Positions 34,624 to 44,513 are shown, counted from the stretch's first letter. The stretch: DNA of 64,000 nt from Micromonospora sp. NBC_01813 (GCF_035917335.1 NZ_CP109067.1:3719001-3783000), one strand, 5' to 3'. Numbers and translations: made by a program. The notes: a model not told the origin generated them from the letters alone.

Positions 34624-35163
34624 TCATGCCGGGGGCGACAGACTCGACGACGACGCCGCCGACGGCAGAGCCCGACCATGCAGGTCCAGGAACATCACGT
34701 GCAGTCCGACCAGCCCGTGCTGCGGATGGTCGAAGGCCTCCGGAACGGTGGCAAGCACCTCGAAGCCCAGCGAGCGCCAGAGCCGCACCGCAACCTGGTT
34801 CGTCTCCACGACCGCGTTGAACTGGATGCTGCGGTACCCGGTGGCGCGGGCCCAGTCGACGACGTACTCGCCGAGGGCCCGGCCGACGCCGCGACCGCCG
34901 TGCCTCGGATCGACCATGAAGCTGGCCGTAGCGACATGGGCCCCTCGGCCCGGCCGGTTGGGGCCCATCTTGGCGCTGCCAAGGACGGTCGAGCCATCCA
35001 CCGCGACGACGGTGCTCGCCGGCGGGGACTCCATCCACCACCCACGGGCCTGCTCCAGGGTGAGGTTCTCCGGAAAGGCGTAGGACTGCCCCGCCGCGAC
35101 GATCTCACTGAAGAAGGGATAGATCGCCGGCCAATCGTCGTCCCGGGCAGATCGGATCAGCAC
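34624..35163 (-). CDS. GNAT family N-acetyltransferase (PAT/bar-like)
   Basis: A 179-aa acetyltransferase covering the whole GNAT fold: N-terminal IRSARDDDWPAIYPFFSEIV, the acetyl-CoA loop DPRHGGRGVGRALGEYVVDWA and the late NQVAVRLWRSLGFEVLATVPEAF. The sequence resembles small phosphinothricin/aminoacyl-type acetyltransferases, but N-acetylation of a specific substrate cannot be claimed. GTG at 35163 is chosen over an upstream in-frame start because TACGGT lies 6 nt before it (leaderless) and the protein then begins directly at the first strand. A Ser-rich tail ends the protein. Confidence 0.8.
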   Translation of the reverse strand: MLIRSARDDDWPAIYPFFSEIVAAGQSYAFPENLTLEQARGWWMESPPASTVVAVDGSTVLGSAKMGPNRPGRGAHVATASFMVDPRHGGRGVGRALGEYVVDWARATGYRSIQFNAVVETNQVAVRLWRSLGFEVLATVPEAFDHPQHGLVGLHVMFLDLHGRALPSAASSSSLSPPA

Positions 35164-35175
35164 CCGGCAACCGTA
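35161..35175 (-). promoter_or_regulatory. Leaderless promoter of the GNAT gene
   Basis: On the minus strand TACGGT (35175-35170) is followed by 6 nt and the GTG start at 35163; no ribosome site. Confidence 0.5.
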
Positions 35176-35229
35176 GGACTTGCCGGCGTCGGCCTGCAAC
35201 GCCCGGAACCCACAGAAGGAGCCCGACGA

Positions 35230-35853
35230 ATGGCCGTAAAGTCATCGAGACCAGATGCTACGGAGACGAACATGACCGCGCTGCCCGAGTGGATGCGTCC
35301 GCCCCGCCCGGAGGGGTGGTACGCCGACGACCTCGACCAGCTGCCACAAGCACCGCGTCACACCGAACTCATCGACGGAGCACTCGTCTTCAGGATGTTC
35401 CCCCAGCGGGCTTGGCACGGCCGTCTTGTCACCGCGCTGACTCTGGCCCTGTCCGAGCAGGCACCTGCGGATGTTGACGTCGAGCGGGAGTTGACGATCC
35501 GGCTCGACGAACGCAACCGCCCCGAGCCGGACCTCCTCGCGACGACAGCGCCATACGAGCCCGACCGCACCTGGTACGCGCCCAAGGACGTGCTGTTGGT
35601 GGTCGAGGTCGTCTCACCTGAGTCGGCGCACCGTGATCGGACGGTCAAGCTGCGCAAGTACGCAGAAGCCAGCATCCCGCACTACTGGCGGGTCGAGGAC
35701 GAGGATGGATCACCGGTGGTCCACGCCTACGAACTCGACGGACCCACCCGGTCCTACGTGGCGACCGGGATCCATCGCCACGAGCTACGTACCACGACGC
35801 CGTTCCAGCTCAAGCTGGACCTGGACGGGCTGGTCCCCGGCCGCAACAGCTGA
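35230..35853 (+). CDS. Uma2 family endonuclease-like protein (DUF820)
   Basis: A 207-aa protein of the Uma2 group, a PD-(D/E)XK fold family abundant in actinobacteria and cyanobacteria. The nuclease core is seen as HGRLVTALTLAL, then RPEPDLL (acidic Asp), LLVVEVVSPES (Glu-x-x pattern) and RDRTVKLRKYAEASIPHYWRV, with Lys in the last motif. ATG at 35230 has a strong AAGGAG 8 nt upstream; a second ATG at 35272 with GGAGA upstream gives 193 aa. Despite the family label, cellular function is unknown. It is convergent with a lone antitoxin-like gene. Confidence 0.82.
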   Translation: MAVKSSRPDATETNMTALPEWMRPPRPEGWYADDLDQLPQAPRHTELIDGALVFRMFPQRAWHGRLVTALTLALSEQAPADVDVERELTIRLDERNRPEPDLLATTAPYEPDRTWYAPKDVLLVVEVVSPESAHRDRTVKLRKYAEASIPHYWRVEDEDGSPVVHAYELDGPTRSYVATGIHRHELRTTTPFQLKLDLDGLVPGRNS

Positions 35854-35933
35854 GCCGGTCTCCTCCGTACCGTACAGGAGCGCCCGAGCCTCGGCCATCT
35901 CCTGGTCAGCGAGGACCAACGTCCCTTCGTCGC

Positions 35934-36218
35934 TCAGCTTAGGACGGGCCACTCGCCCTCCTCGGCGAGTACCTCGTCAAAGACCTGCCGCGAAAACTGA
36001 CGAGCCTGCTCGGAGGCCGGGCCCTTTCGGCTCTCGTAATCCGCCAGGTACTCGTCAAGCACCTGCCCGCGCAACTCCCGCTCGACCGCCTTGGCAATGA
36101 ATGCGGAGAATTGCCGCTTGCCTACCCGCGCCCGGATCGCCTCGGCGGTCCCCTCTGGCAGCGACAGACTCACCCCCGTCGCCGGCCCTTCGCCGATATT
36201 GAACGCCGTCTCGCCCAT
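35934..36218 (-). CDS. CopG/ribbon-helix-helix antitoxin-like protein without a complete toxin partner
   Basis: A 94-aa protein: an N-terminal ribbon-helix-helix-like segment (GVSLSLPEGTAEAIRARVG, then FSAFIAKAVERELR) and an acidic C-terminal helix (DEVLAEEGEWPVL), the usual layout of VapB/CopG antitoxins whose tail wraps a toxin. A toxin gene would normally follow on the same strand with a few bases overlap. Here only about 80 bp separate it from the convergent Uma2 gene. In one frame that gap reads SDEGTLVLADQEMAEARALL, which could be a worn N-terminus of a PIN toxin, but this is weak. Confidence 0.65.
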   Translation of the reverse strand: MGETAFNIGEGPATGVSLSLPEGTAEAIRARVGKRQFSAFIAKAVERELRGQVLDEYLADYESRKGPASEQARQFSRQVFDEVLAEEGEWPVLS

Positions 36219-36301
36219 GGCCTCAGTGTGTCAAACAGGTATGAAGAGAGCCGGGGTCGTCGCCACGCCACGGAAGCCTGGGTGGCGGAGGTTGGATCGG
36301 A

Positions 36302-37387
<1,086 letters not shown>

Positions 37388-37456
37388 GTCGGACGAGTCT
37401 ACGCAGGGCCCCCGGCGTCGGCGGCGGCACCGTGGATGCCGCCGCCGACACACCGG

Positions 37457-37957
37457 TCAGGCGCAGGCGGCCTTGAGGTTCTCCGCCAACTCGACCAGGC
37501 GGCCCTCCACCTGGCCCATCGGGGTGTTGTCGTCCGGGTCGATGATCTGGGCGGCGAACTCGGCACCCTCGGTCAACGCCTGCTGCACGTCGGCGTCCAC
37601 CGGGTCGACGGCAAGCGACTCCAGCATTCCCGAGAAGCCGGCGAACTTCGCCCGGAACTCGGCGTCGGCGGTCTCCGCAGCCGTACCACCCTCGGTCACC
37701 GCGGCAATGAACTCGGCGAAGTACGCATCGATGGTCGATGCGGTCTCCTCGGCGACCGGCACCGCCATGTCACATGCCTCTTTGGTCGCCGTGGCGGCGT
37801 CCGTCGTTTCGGTCGACTCGGTCGACTCAGTCGCTGCCGACGCCGACGCCGACGCCTGCGGGGTCGGGTCGGCAGCCGGGTCACTGTCCCCGCCGCAGCC
37901 GGCCAGCGCCACCGCAAGCGCCGAGGCAAGTACGGCGGGGATCAGGGTACGTCGCAT
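37457..37957 (-). CDS. Putative lipoprotein
   Basis: A 166-aa exported protein with a lipobox LAGC at about residues 18-21 (MRRTLIPAVLASALAVALAGC), a Ser/Thr/Glu-rich low-complexity linker and a helical domain with two cysteines (KEACDMAVPV and NLKAACA) that could form a disulfide. It is a paralogue of the next gene upstream: same size, same lipobox position, same pair of cysteines and a similar helical pattern. No known family is recognised. Located on the outer face of the membrane. Confidence 0.78.
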   Translation of the reverse strand: MRRTLIPAVLASALAVALAGCGGDSDPAADPTPQASASASAATESTESTETTDAATATKEACDMAVPVAEETASTIDAYFAEFIAAVTEGGTAAETADAEFRAKFAGFSGMLESLAVDPVDADVQQALTEGAEFAAQIIDPDDNTPMGQVEGRLVELAENLKAACA

Positions 37958-38028
37958 CAGTGGTCCATCCAGTCAGTGGTGAGCAAACCGGAGCAGGCTA
38001 CCGGACACCTCAGACAGGTCGAAATCGC

Positions 38029-38499
38029 TCACTGGCAGACGGCACGGAGGTTCTCCGGCACCGCCGTCACCGCAGCGATCTGCTCATCGGTGAACGCGGT
38101 GTCCCCGACCTCGGTGGCGGCCTCGATGGCAGTCTTGCTCTCGGCCAGGATCACTCGCAGTTCGTCACTGATTGGACCGGTCGCGAGCGAGGTGAGCGTC
38201 GCGGACCAGGCCCGCATCTGCGCCTCGAAGTTCTCCACCGGCACCTGGGCCGCCACCCCCTCCTCGGCCTCGGCGAACAGCAGATTGGCGTCGCGCTCGA
38301 ACCCGGTGGCGAAGTCGCTGCTCATCGAAACGGCCTGGTTGCAGGCGGCGTTGGTGGCGGCCAGGATGTCCTCGGCGGTCGCCGTGGTGGAGGTGGTGCC
38401 CGGTGTGGTCGACCCGCTCGGCGGCGGCTCCGTCCCACAACCGGTGAAGCCGAGAACCAGGGCCGAGCCGAGGGCAGCGGTGGCCAGTAGACGACGCAT
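38029..38499 (-). CDS. Putative lipoprotein, paralogue of the downstream gene
   Basis: A 156-aa lipoprotein (lipobox FTGC at about residues 18-21; MRRLLATAALGSALVLGFTGC) with a Pro/Ser/Thr-rich linker and a helical domain bounded by cysteines (TNAACNQAV and ENLRAVCQ). Tandem duplication with the following gene is likely: both have Cys-bounded helical domains and the VxNLxAxC ending. The 71 bp between them carries no obvious promoter, so they may be cotranscribed. Function unknown. Confidence 0.78.
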   Translation of the reverse strand: MRRLLATAALGSALVLGFTGCGTEPPPSGSTTPGTTSTTATAEDILAATNAACNQAVSMSSDFATGFERDANLLFAEAEEGVAAQVPVENFEAQMRAWSATLTSLATGPISDELRVILAESKTAIEAATEVGDTAFTDEQIAAVTAVPENLRAVCQ

Positions 38500-38633
38500 G
38501 ATATTTACCGACTCCTCTATCGAGATGGACCAAACTGAACCACTTTATCGATTCGTGGCGTTGTCCGCCCAGGGCAGCCCATCGACAGGCGCAGATGATG
38601 GGACGCCGACGGGATCGCCGACCGACCCGTCTC

Positions 38634-40190
38634 TCAGCTGGTGAACCGGGCGATCGACCGGCGGGCCAGCAACGCGACACCGGCGACTGTCGCCACGGCG
38701 CCGATCGCCGCGTGCCCCCAGGCCACCCGCAGCTCACCCGCTTCGCCCGCCCGCTGGGCGAGGCTCACCGCCACCGGCGGCAGGAGCGACACCGGCCACT
38801 GCGCCGCCGCCGGCCAATCAGCAGGCATCGGCAGCCACGGCAGCGCGGCCAGGGCCATCAACGCGCCACCGAGCAGCTTCAGCAACGCGAGTCCGTGCAC
38901 CTTGTTGCCGGCGAACCCGGCGATCACCAGCAGGACCACCACCGCCTGGCCGGCGGCGAGCAGCGCCGCCGGGACCAGCCGGCCCAATGGGCCGGCGGCC
39001 AACCCACTCAGCGGTACGGCGATCAGCAGGCCGACCAGGGTCAGTCCACCGGTCACGGCGACCCGGTACCCGAGATAGCGCTCCAGCGTGACCGGGGTGA
39101 CCCGCAACAGCAGCATCCGCCGTTCGTCGATGTCGTCGAGCAGCAGCAGCGAACCGAGCATTCCGCCGATCACCGGCAGGTGGGCCAGCACCAGCAGGGC
39201 AAGCAGCAGGCCGGTGTGGCCGGTCAGGTCGACGCCGTACCGTTCGTCGACGAACCGGACCGCGGGTTGGTGGCCGTACCGCAGCGCCGTCGCGAGCAGC
39301 AGCGGGGCGACGATCAGCAGGATCAGCAGCCGGTCGGCGCCGAGCACCCGCAGGTCCACCCGGATCATCGCCGCCAGCCAGCCAGTCGGCCACCAGCCGG
39401 TCGGCCACCAGCCGGTCGGCCACCGAAACGCACGCGCCGGGCGGCGAGAGCCGGCGGCCGGTGTAGCGAACGCCTGACCGAACCGCCGGCCGGCCAGCAG
39501 CACCAGCCCGGCGATCCACACCAGGGCGTACCCGGTCGCCAGCGTGCCCCACCACCAGCCGCCGGCCGGTCCGTCACCGCCGGCTGGTCCGCCGCTGCCG
39601 GTGATGCCGACCCGGATCAGCTCGGCGGTGCCGGTGGTCGGCACCAGGTAGCCGACCGGATGGTCGAGCAGCCCGGCCAGGTAGGCCAACGGCACGGCGA
39701 GACCCGGCAGCAACACCAACGGCGCGGTGGTCAGAAAGCCGGTCACCGTCCGCTGCGGCAGCACCAGCAGCAGCGACGCGGCCAGGATCAGCAACGCGGT
39801 CAGCAGCACGCCGAGCAGCGTCGGGAGCAGCCGGCCGGGGCGGCCGGCGGCGAGCGCGACCGGCACCGCCGCCACGACCGACAACCCGGTCAGTACGCCG
39901 AGCTTCACCGCCAGGTGCTCGGCGGTACGCAGCGGCGTGACCCGCAGCGCGGCCAGCGCCCCTTCACCACGCTCGTTGAGCAGCAGCAGGGCGATGAAGA
40001 AGGCGCCGAAGGCGGCGGTGTCGACCAGCAACACGATCGGGCCGAGGGTGCGGGCGGCCGGGGCCGGCACGACGATCAGCAGCGCCGACCAGCCGACGGC
40101 GAGGATGCCGGCGACCGCGACGACGCGGTAGCGCCACTCGATCCGTACCTCCAGCATCGACGCGGCGGCGATCCGGCGGGCCGCGCTCAC
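38634..40190 (-). CDS. ABC-2 type exporter permease, fusion of two permease units
   Basis: A 518-aa membrane protein that looks like two ABC-2 permeases joined head to tail. The first half (MLEVRIEWRYRVVAVAG, ERGEGALAALRVTPLRT, then four to five helices) and the second half (MIRVDLRVLGADRLLIL, DDIDERRMLLLRVTPVTLERY, then helices) repeat the same plan, including the RVTP motif after an acidic stretch. The two resemble the separate permeases of the mycobacterial Rv2686c-Rv2688c fluoroquinolone-export system. The junction is an in-frame 15-bp repeat encoding W-P-T-G-W units. GTG start overlaps the ATPase stop (GTGA). Substrate unknown. Confidence 0.82.
   Translation of the reverse strand: MSAARRIAAASMLEVRIEWRYRVVAVAGILAVGWSALLIVVPAPAARTLGPIVLLVDTAAFGAFFIALLLLNERGEGALAALRVTPLRTAEHLAVKLGVLTGLSVVAAVPVALAAGRPGRLLPTLLGVLLTALLILAASLLLVLPQRTVTGFLTTAPLVLLPGLAVPLAYLAGLLDHPVGYLVPTTGTAELIRVGITGSGGPAGGDGPAGGWWWGTLATGYALVWIAGLVLLAGRRFGQAFATPAAGSRRPARAFRWPTGWWPTGWWPTGWLAAMIRVDLRVLGADRLLILLIVAPLLLATALRYGHQPAVRFVDERYGVDLTGHTGLLLALLVLAHLPVIGGMLGSLLLLDDIDERRMLLLRVTPVTLERYLGYRVAVTGGLTLVGLLIAVPLSGLAAGPLGRLVPAALLAAGQAVVVLLVIAGFAGNKVHGLALLKLLGGALMALAALPWLPMPADWPAAAQWPVSLLPPVAVSLAQRAGEAGELRVAWGHAAIGAVATVAGVALLARRSIARFTS
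39382..39424 (-). repeat. In-frame 15-bp minisatellite at the permease fusion joint
   Basis: Three units of CCAGYCGGTCGGCCA type encode W-P-T-G-W repeats exactly between the two permease halves. Confidence 0.8.
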
Positions 40191-41098
40191 GGCGGCGGAC
40201 CGCCACCGGTGACGGCGACGAACACCTGCTCGAAGCTCGCTTCCCGGGTGTGCATGGTCTCGATCCGGCCGCCGCGCAGCAGCTCGGCGAAGGCAGCGTC
40301 GGCACCGAGGGTGGCCAGGTCGAACTCCCGCCGGACCAGGCCGGCCGGGGCACCCTCGGCCCGGTACTCGACGACGACCGTCGGGCGGCCGTGCCGCAGC
40401 CGGTGCCCGCGCGGAGTGTCGATCGCGACGACCCGGCCGTCGACGACGAACGCCACCCGGTCGCAGACGGTCTCGGCGGTGGTCATGTCGTGGGTGGTCA
40501 GCAGCACCGTCGCGCCACCGGCGGCCTGTCGGCGGATCAGGTCACGGACCGCGCCGGCGTGCACCGGATCCAACCCGGAGGTGGGCTCGTCGAGGAAGAG
40601 CACCTCGGGGCGGTGCAGCAACGCCCGGGCCAGGTTGAGCCGCAGCTGCATCCCTTTGGAGAACCCGGCGACCGGCCGGTCGGCGGCGTCGGCGAGTCCC
40701 ACCTGGTCGAGCAGCGCCCCGGCCGGCTCGGTCGGCGTGCGGTACAGGCCGGCGATCGCCTGCAGATTCTCCCGGGCGGAGAGCCGGGCGAAGTGCGCGG
40801 GCAGCTCGAAGCTCACGCCGATCCGTTCGTAGAGCTCGGCGCCCCACTGGTGCACCGGCCGGCCGAGAACGTCGGCCCGCCCCTGGTAGTCGCGCAGCAG
40901 CCGGGTCAGCACCCGGGCGGTGGTCGACTTGCCGGCCCCGTTCGGCCCGAGCAGGCCGAACACCTCCCCGGCGGCGACAGTGAAGGACACCCCGTCGACG
41001 GCGTACCGGGGCGAATCCCGATAGCGCACCCGCAGTTGCTCGACGACGATCGGGGCGGTAGCCCGCTCACCGGAGGTGGACGGCGGCGACGTCGGCAC
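40187..41098 (-). CDS. ABC transporter ATP-binding protein (ABC-2 exporter)
   Basis: Nucleotide-binding subunit (303 aa) paired with the fused permease. Walker A GPNGAGKST near residue 53, signature FSKGMQLRL (a common ABC-2 variant of LSGGQ), Walker B VLFLDEPTSGLDPVH and switch histidine TTHDM are all intact. A C-terminal ~70-residue extension (RPTVVVEYRAEG to FEQVFVAVTG) is typical of drug- or polymer-export NBDs. GTG at 41098 with GGAGA upstream. GTGA overlap with the permease. Similarity to the Rv2688c-type export ATPase suggests a drug-efflux role; inference only. Confidence 0.88.
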   Translation of the reverse strand: MPTSPPSTSGERATAPIVVEQLRVRYRDSPRYAVDGVSFTVAAGEVFGLLGPNGAGKSTTARVLTRLLRDYQGRADVLGRPVHQWGAELYERIGVSFELPAHFARLSARENLQAIAGLYRTPTEPAGALLDQVGLADAADRPVAGFSKGMQLRLNLARALLHRPEVLFLDEPTSGLDPVHAGAVRDLIRRQAAGGATVLLTTHDMTTAETVCDRVAFVVDGRVVAIDTPRGHRLRHGRPTVVVEYRAEGAPAGLVRREFDLATLGADAAFAELLRGGRIETMHTREASFEQVFVAVTGGGPPP

Positions 41099-41229
41099 GG
41101 GTGGTCTCCGTTGTCCGGGAGGTGAGCATCGTCATGTTACCTACCGGTGTCCAGTGATCTACCGTTCGCGCAGGCGGCCACCAGCGCGTTCGGCGCACGG
41201 TTGCCGGCCGGTGGCATACGGGGAAGCGG

Positions 41230-42459
41230 GTGGACGTGGTGACGGAGCAGACCGGCACGCTGGCGCGGGCGACACTGGAGCGGGCCCGGATCGCCGTCGG
41301 CATCGCGTTCGGCGTCAGCGGCCTGGCCTTCGCGTCGTGGATCTCCCGTACGCCGGCGATCCGCGACGCCCTCGATCTGAGCAACGCCCAGTTCGGTCTG
41401 CTGCTGTTGTGCATGTCGGCGGGTGCGGTGAGCGCGTTGCCGCTGTCCGGTCCGTTGGTGCACGCGGTCGGGCCGCGGCGAACGGTGCTACTGGGCGCGT
41501 CGGCGGTGACCGTCGGGATACTCGCCGTGGCGGCTGGTGTCACGCTCGGCGTGCCGGCGCTGGCCGGGGCCGGGCTGTTCCTCACCGGCACCGGGGTAAG
41601 CAGCTGGGACGTGGCGATGAACGTGGAGGGGGCCGACGTCGAGCGCCGGCTGGCCCGCCCGCTGATGCCCCGTTTCCATGCCGGCTTCAGCCTGGGTACG
41701 GTCACCGGCGCGCTCGCCGGAGCGGGCTGCGCCTGGCTGGGAGTGCCGGTCGACTGGCAGCTCGCCGCCACCTCGTTGCTGGTGATCGTCGCGGTCGCCG
41801 CCGCCGTACGGATGTTCCTGCCGGTTCCGGTCCGCGAGCCGGGAGTCACCGCGCCCCGGTCCGGGGTGCTGCAGGCCTGGCGGGAGCCGCGCACCCTGCT
41901 GGTCGGGCTGGTGGTGTTGGCGTTCGCGTTCACCGAAGGGGTGGCCAACGACTGGCTCACCCTGGCCATCGTCGACGGCTACGGGGTCGGTGACGCCGTC
42001 GGCGCGGTGGCGTTCGGGGTCTTCGTCGCGGCGATGACCGTCGCCCGGATGTTCGGCGGTGCCGCGTTGGAACGCTGGGGCCGGGTGCCGGTGTTGCGGG
42101 CCACGGCGGCGCTCGCCCTGGTCGGCCTGACGCTGGTGGTGTTCGCCCCGGGGCTGCCGTTGGCGCTGTTGGGTGCCCTGCTGTGGGGGGCCGGCGCGTC
42201 GCTCGGCTTCCCGGTCGGGATGAGCGCGGCCGCCGACGAGGCCGACCGGGCGGCGGTACGGGTGTCGGTGGTCAGCTCGATCGGCTACACCGCGTTCCTC
42301 GCCGGCCCGCCGCTGGTGGGCTTCCTCGCCGAGCAGGTCGGCATCCTGCGGTCGCTGCTGGTGGTGCTCGGCGCGCTGGCGATCGGCCTGCTGGTGGCCG
42401 GCGCCACCCGACCGTTGTCCGACGATGCCACGGTGAGGTCCGATTCCCGCCAGCCGTGA
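41230..42459 (+). CDS. MFS transporter
   Basis: A 409-aa major facilitator protein with twelve predicted helices in two halves, starting GIAFGVSGLAFASWISRTPAIRD; the loop 2-3 region reads GPLVHAVGPRRTVLLG in place of the usual GxLaDrxGrr. The sequence style (RTPAIRDALDLSNAQFG, FHAGFSLGTVTGA, GAGASLGFPVGMSAAAD) matches the YbjJ/fucose-permease-like clade common in actinobacteria. GTG at 41230, with GGGGAAG upstream. It is divergent from the ABC exporter across 131 bp. Substrate unknown. Confidence 0.87.
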   Translation: MDVVTEQTGTLARATLERARIAVGIAFGVSGLAFASWISRTPAIRDALDLSNAQFGLLLLCMSAGAVSALPLSGPLVHAVGPRRTVLLGASAVTVGILAVAAGVTLGVPALAGAGLFLTGTGVSSWDVAMNVEGADVERRLARPLMPRFHAGFSLGTVTGALAGAGCAWLGVPVDWQLAATSLLVIVAVAAAVRMFLPVPVREPGVTAPRSGVLQAWREPRTLLVGLVVLAFAFTEGVANDWLTLAIVDGYGVGDAVGAVAFGVFVAAMTVARMFGGAALERWGRVPVLRATAALALVGLTLVVFAPGLPLALLGALLWGAGASLGFPVGMSAAADEADRAAVRVSVVSSIGYTAFLAGPPLVGFLAEQVGILRSLLVVLGALAIGLLVAGATRPLSDDATVRSDSRQP

Positions 42460-42486
42460 CCGGGGCACGGCAGGCAGGATCGACGC

Positions 42487-43995
42487 ATGGAGCTCGACTT
42501 CGAGCGGTGCTACCGGGCGGTGGACAGCCGCGACCAGCGTTTCGACGGCTGGTTCTACACCGGTGTGACGTCGACCGGCATCTACTGCCGGCCGTCCTGC
42601 CCGGCGATCACCCCGAAGCGGGACAATGTGTGTTTCTTCCCGTCTGCGGCGGCCGCCCAGCGGGCCGGGTTGCGGGCCTGCCGACGTTGCCACCCGGATG
42701 CCACCCCCGGCTCCCCCGACTGGAACCTGCGGGCCGATCTGGTCGGGCGGGCGATGCGGCTGATCGGCGACGGGGTGGTGGACCGCGACGGGGTGCCGGG
42801 GCTGGCCCGCCGGCTGGGCTACACCGAGCGGCACCTGACCAGGGTGTTGACCGAGCAGGTCGGGGCCGGCCCGTTGGCGTTGGCCCGGGCGCAGCGGGCG
42901 CAGACGGCGCGGATCCTGGTGGAGAAGACCGGGTTGGCGGTCGCGGAGATCGCGTTCGCCGCCGGGTTCGGCAGCGTCCGGCAGTTCAACGACACGTTCC
43001 GGGCGGTGTACGGGGTGCCGCCGACCGGGCTGCGCGCCCGGTTGCGGGCGCTCAAGGCCCCGACAGCGGCAACGGGTGCCGGCGATGGCCATGGCGGGCC
43101 CGGGGCGATCGCGGTGCGGTTGGCGTTTCGCCGGCCGTTGCCGGCCGCCGTACTGCTGGGTTTTCTCGCCGCCCGGGCGGTGCCGGGGGTGGAGGCGGCC
43201 ACGGCCGACGCGTACCACCGGGCACTTCGGCTGCCGTACGGTCCCGGCGCGGTGACGCTGACCCCGCACGACGACCACGTCGGCGCGGCCTTTCGGCTGG
43301 CCGACCTGCGTGACCTGGCACCGGCGGTGGCCCGCTGCCGTGCGCTGTTCGACCTGGACGCGGATCCGGCGGCGGTGGATGCCACCTTGGGCGCCGATCC
43401 GGCGTTCGCGGCGGCGGTGGCCGCCGTGCCGGGGGTGCGGGTGCCGGGTGCGGTCGACGGCTTCGAGTTGGCGGTACGGGCGGTCGTCGGCCAGCAGATC
43501 TCGGTCGCCGCCGCCCGCCGGGTGCTGGCCCGGCTCTGCGCGGCGACAAGGCCGGCCGCCGACAGCGACGAACCTTCGCCCGAGCTGGTGCCGTTTCCTG
43601 GGCCGGCGGAGTTGCTGGCGCTGCCCGACGCGGCGTTCGCGATGCCGGCCGCCCGCCGGGGCACCCTGCGGGCACTCGCCGCCGCCGTCGCCGACGGCAC
43701 CGTCGACCTGGACCCGGGTGCGGACCGGGCCGCGCTGGTCGAACGGCTCGGCGCCCTGCCCGGGATCGGGCCGTGGACGACCGGCTACGTGGCGATGCGC
43801 GCGCTCGGTGATCCGGACGTACTGCTCGGCACCGATCTGGGGGTGCGGCACGGGGCCGACCGGCTCGGGCTGCCGACCGCCGGGTCCGGGCTGGCCGGGT
43901 ACGCCGCCCGGTGGCGGCCGTGGCGGTCCTACGCGACGGTCCGGCTGTGGCTGGACACCACCGATCCGACGAACGGAAGGAACGACAGGAAATGA
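42487..43995 (+). CDS. alkA: AdaA-AlkA fusion: alkylation-sensing regulator with 3-methyladenine DNA glycosylase
   Basis: A 502-aa DNA repair/regulatory fusion. N-terminal Ada zinc domain (TSTGIYCRPSCPAITPKRDN and RACRRCHPD) with the four cysteines that bind zinc and accept methyl from phosphotriesters; then an AraC-type HTH (about 85-180, ending FAAGFGSVRQFNDTFRAVYG); then an AlkA glycosylase domain with HhH LGALPGIGPWTTGYVAMRAL and the catalytic aspartate in LLGTDLGVRHG. Excises alkylated purines and probably autoactivates its own operon when methylated. The ogt gene follows with a four-base overlap. Confidence 0.93.
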   Translation: MELDFERCYRAVDSRDQRFDGWFYTGVTSTGIYCRPSCPAITPKRDNVCFFPSAAAAQRAGLRACRRCHPDATPGSPDWNLRADLVGRAMRLIGDGVVDRDGVPGLARRLGYTERHLTRVLTEQVGAGPLALARAQRAQTARILVEKTGLAVAEIAFAAGFGSVRQFNDTFRAVYGVPPTGLRARLRALKAPTAATGAGDGHGGPGAIAVRLAFRRPLPAAVLLGFLAARAVPGVEAATADAYHRALRLPYGPGAVTLTPHDDHVGAAFRLADLRDLAPAVARCRALFDLDADPAAVDATLGADPAFAAAVAAVPGVRVPGAVDGFELAVRAVVGQQISVAAARRVLARLCAATRPAADSDEPSPELVPFPGPAELLALPDAAFAMPAARRGTLRALAAAVADGTVDLDPGADRAALVERLGALPGIGPWTTGYVAMRALGDPDVLLGTDLGVRHGADRLGLPTAGSGLAGYAARWRPWRSYATVRLWLDTTDPTNGRNDRK

Positions 43996-44513
43996 GTGTG
44001 TCCGTACTGGATTGGGCGGCGGTGCCGACGCCGGTGGGTCCGCTGACGCTGCTCGCCGACGACGACGGGGCGGTCCGGGCGGCCGGTTTCACCGCCGACG
44101 TCGGGCAGTTGCTGCCGCTGGTGCACCCGAGCCTGCGCGGGCCGCTGCGGGAACGCGTCGACCTCGGCGCGACCACCACCGCCATCGAGTCCTATCTGGC
44201 CGGTGAGGTTGCCGCGCTCGACGACCTGCCGGTACGCCAGCACGGCGGTGAGTTCCTGCACGCCGCCTGGTCGGTGCTGCGGGAGGTCAAGCCCGGCGAG
44301 CCGGTCAGCTACCGCGATTTCGCCACGCTCGCCGGTCGACCACCGGCGGTACGGGCGGCGGCCAGCGCCTGCGCCCGCAACGCGGTCGCGTTGATCGTGC
44401 CGTGTCATCGGGTGTTGCGCAGCGACGGCAGCCTCGGCGGCTACCGGTGGGGGTTGTCGATCAAGAAATGGCTGCTGAAGCACGAGGGACAGGTGACCGA
44501 TCGGGGGCGGTAA
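43992..44513 (+). CDS. ogt: Methylated-DNA--[protein]-cysteine S-methyltransferase
   Basis: Suicide repair enzyme (173 aa) that moves the O6-alkyl group of guanine to its own cysteine. The active site reads IVPCHRVLRSDGSLGGYRWG, with the preceding PPAVRAAASACARN helix-turn-helix that flips the base. ATG at 43992 overlaps the adaA-alkA stop (ATGA), so both repair activities are made together. AGGAA precedes the ATG closely. Together the two genes form an adaptive-response operon. Confidence 0.94.
   Translation: MSVSVLDWAAVPTPVGPLTLLADDDGAVRAAGFTADVGQLLPLVHPSLRGPLRERVDLGATTTAIESYLAGEVAALDDLPVRQHGGEFLHAAWSVLREVKPGEPVSYRDFATLAGRPPAVRAAASACARNAVALIVPCHRVLRSDGSLGGYRWGLSIKKWLLKHEGQVTDRGR

Noticed and set aside
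41488-43851. 787-codon minus-strand open frame opposite the MFS and adaA-alkA genes
   Set aside because: It spans two well-supported genes and a gene boundary on the other strand, and has only low-complexity Arg/Gly/Pro/Gln sequence.
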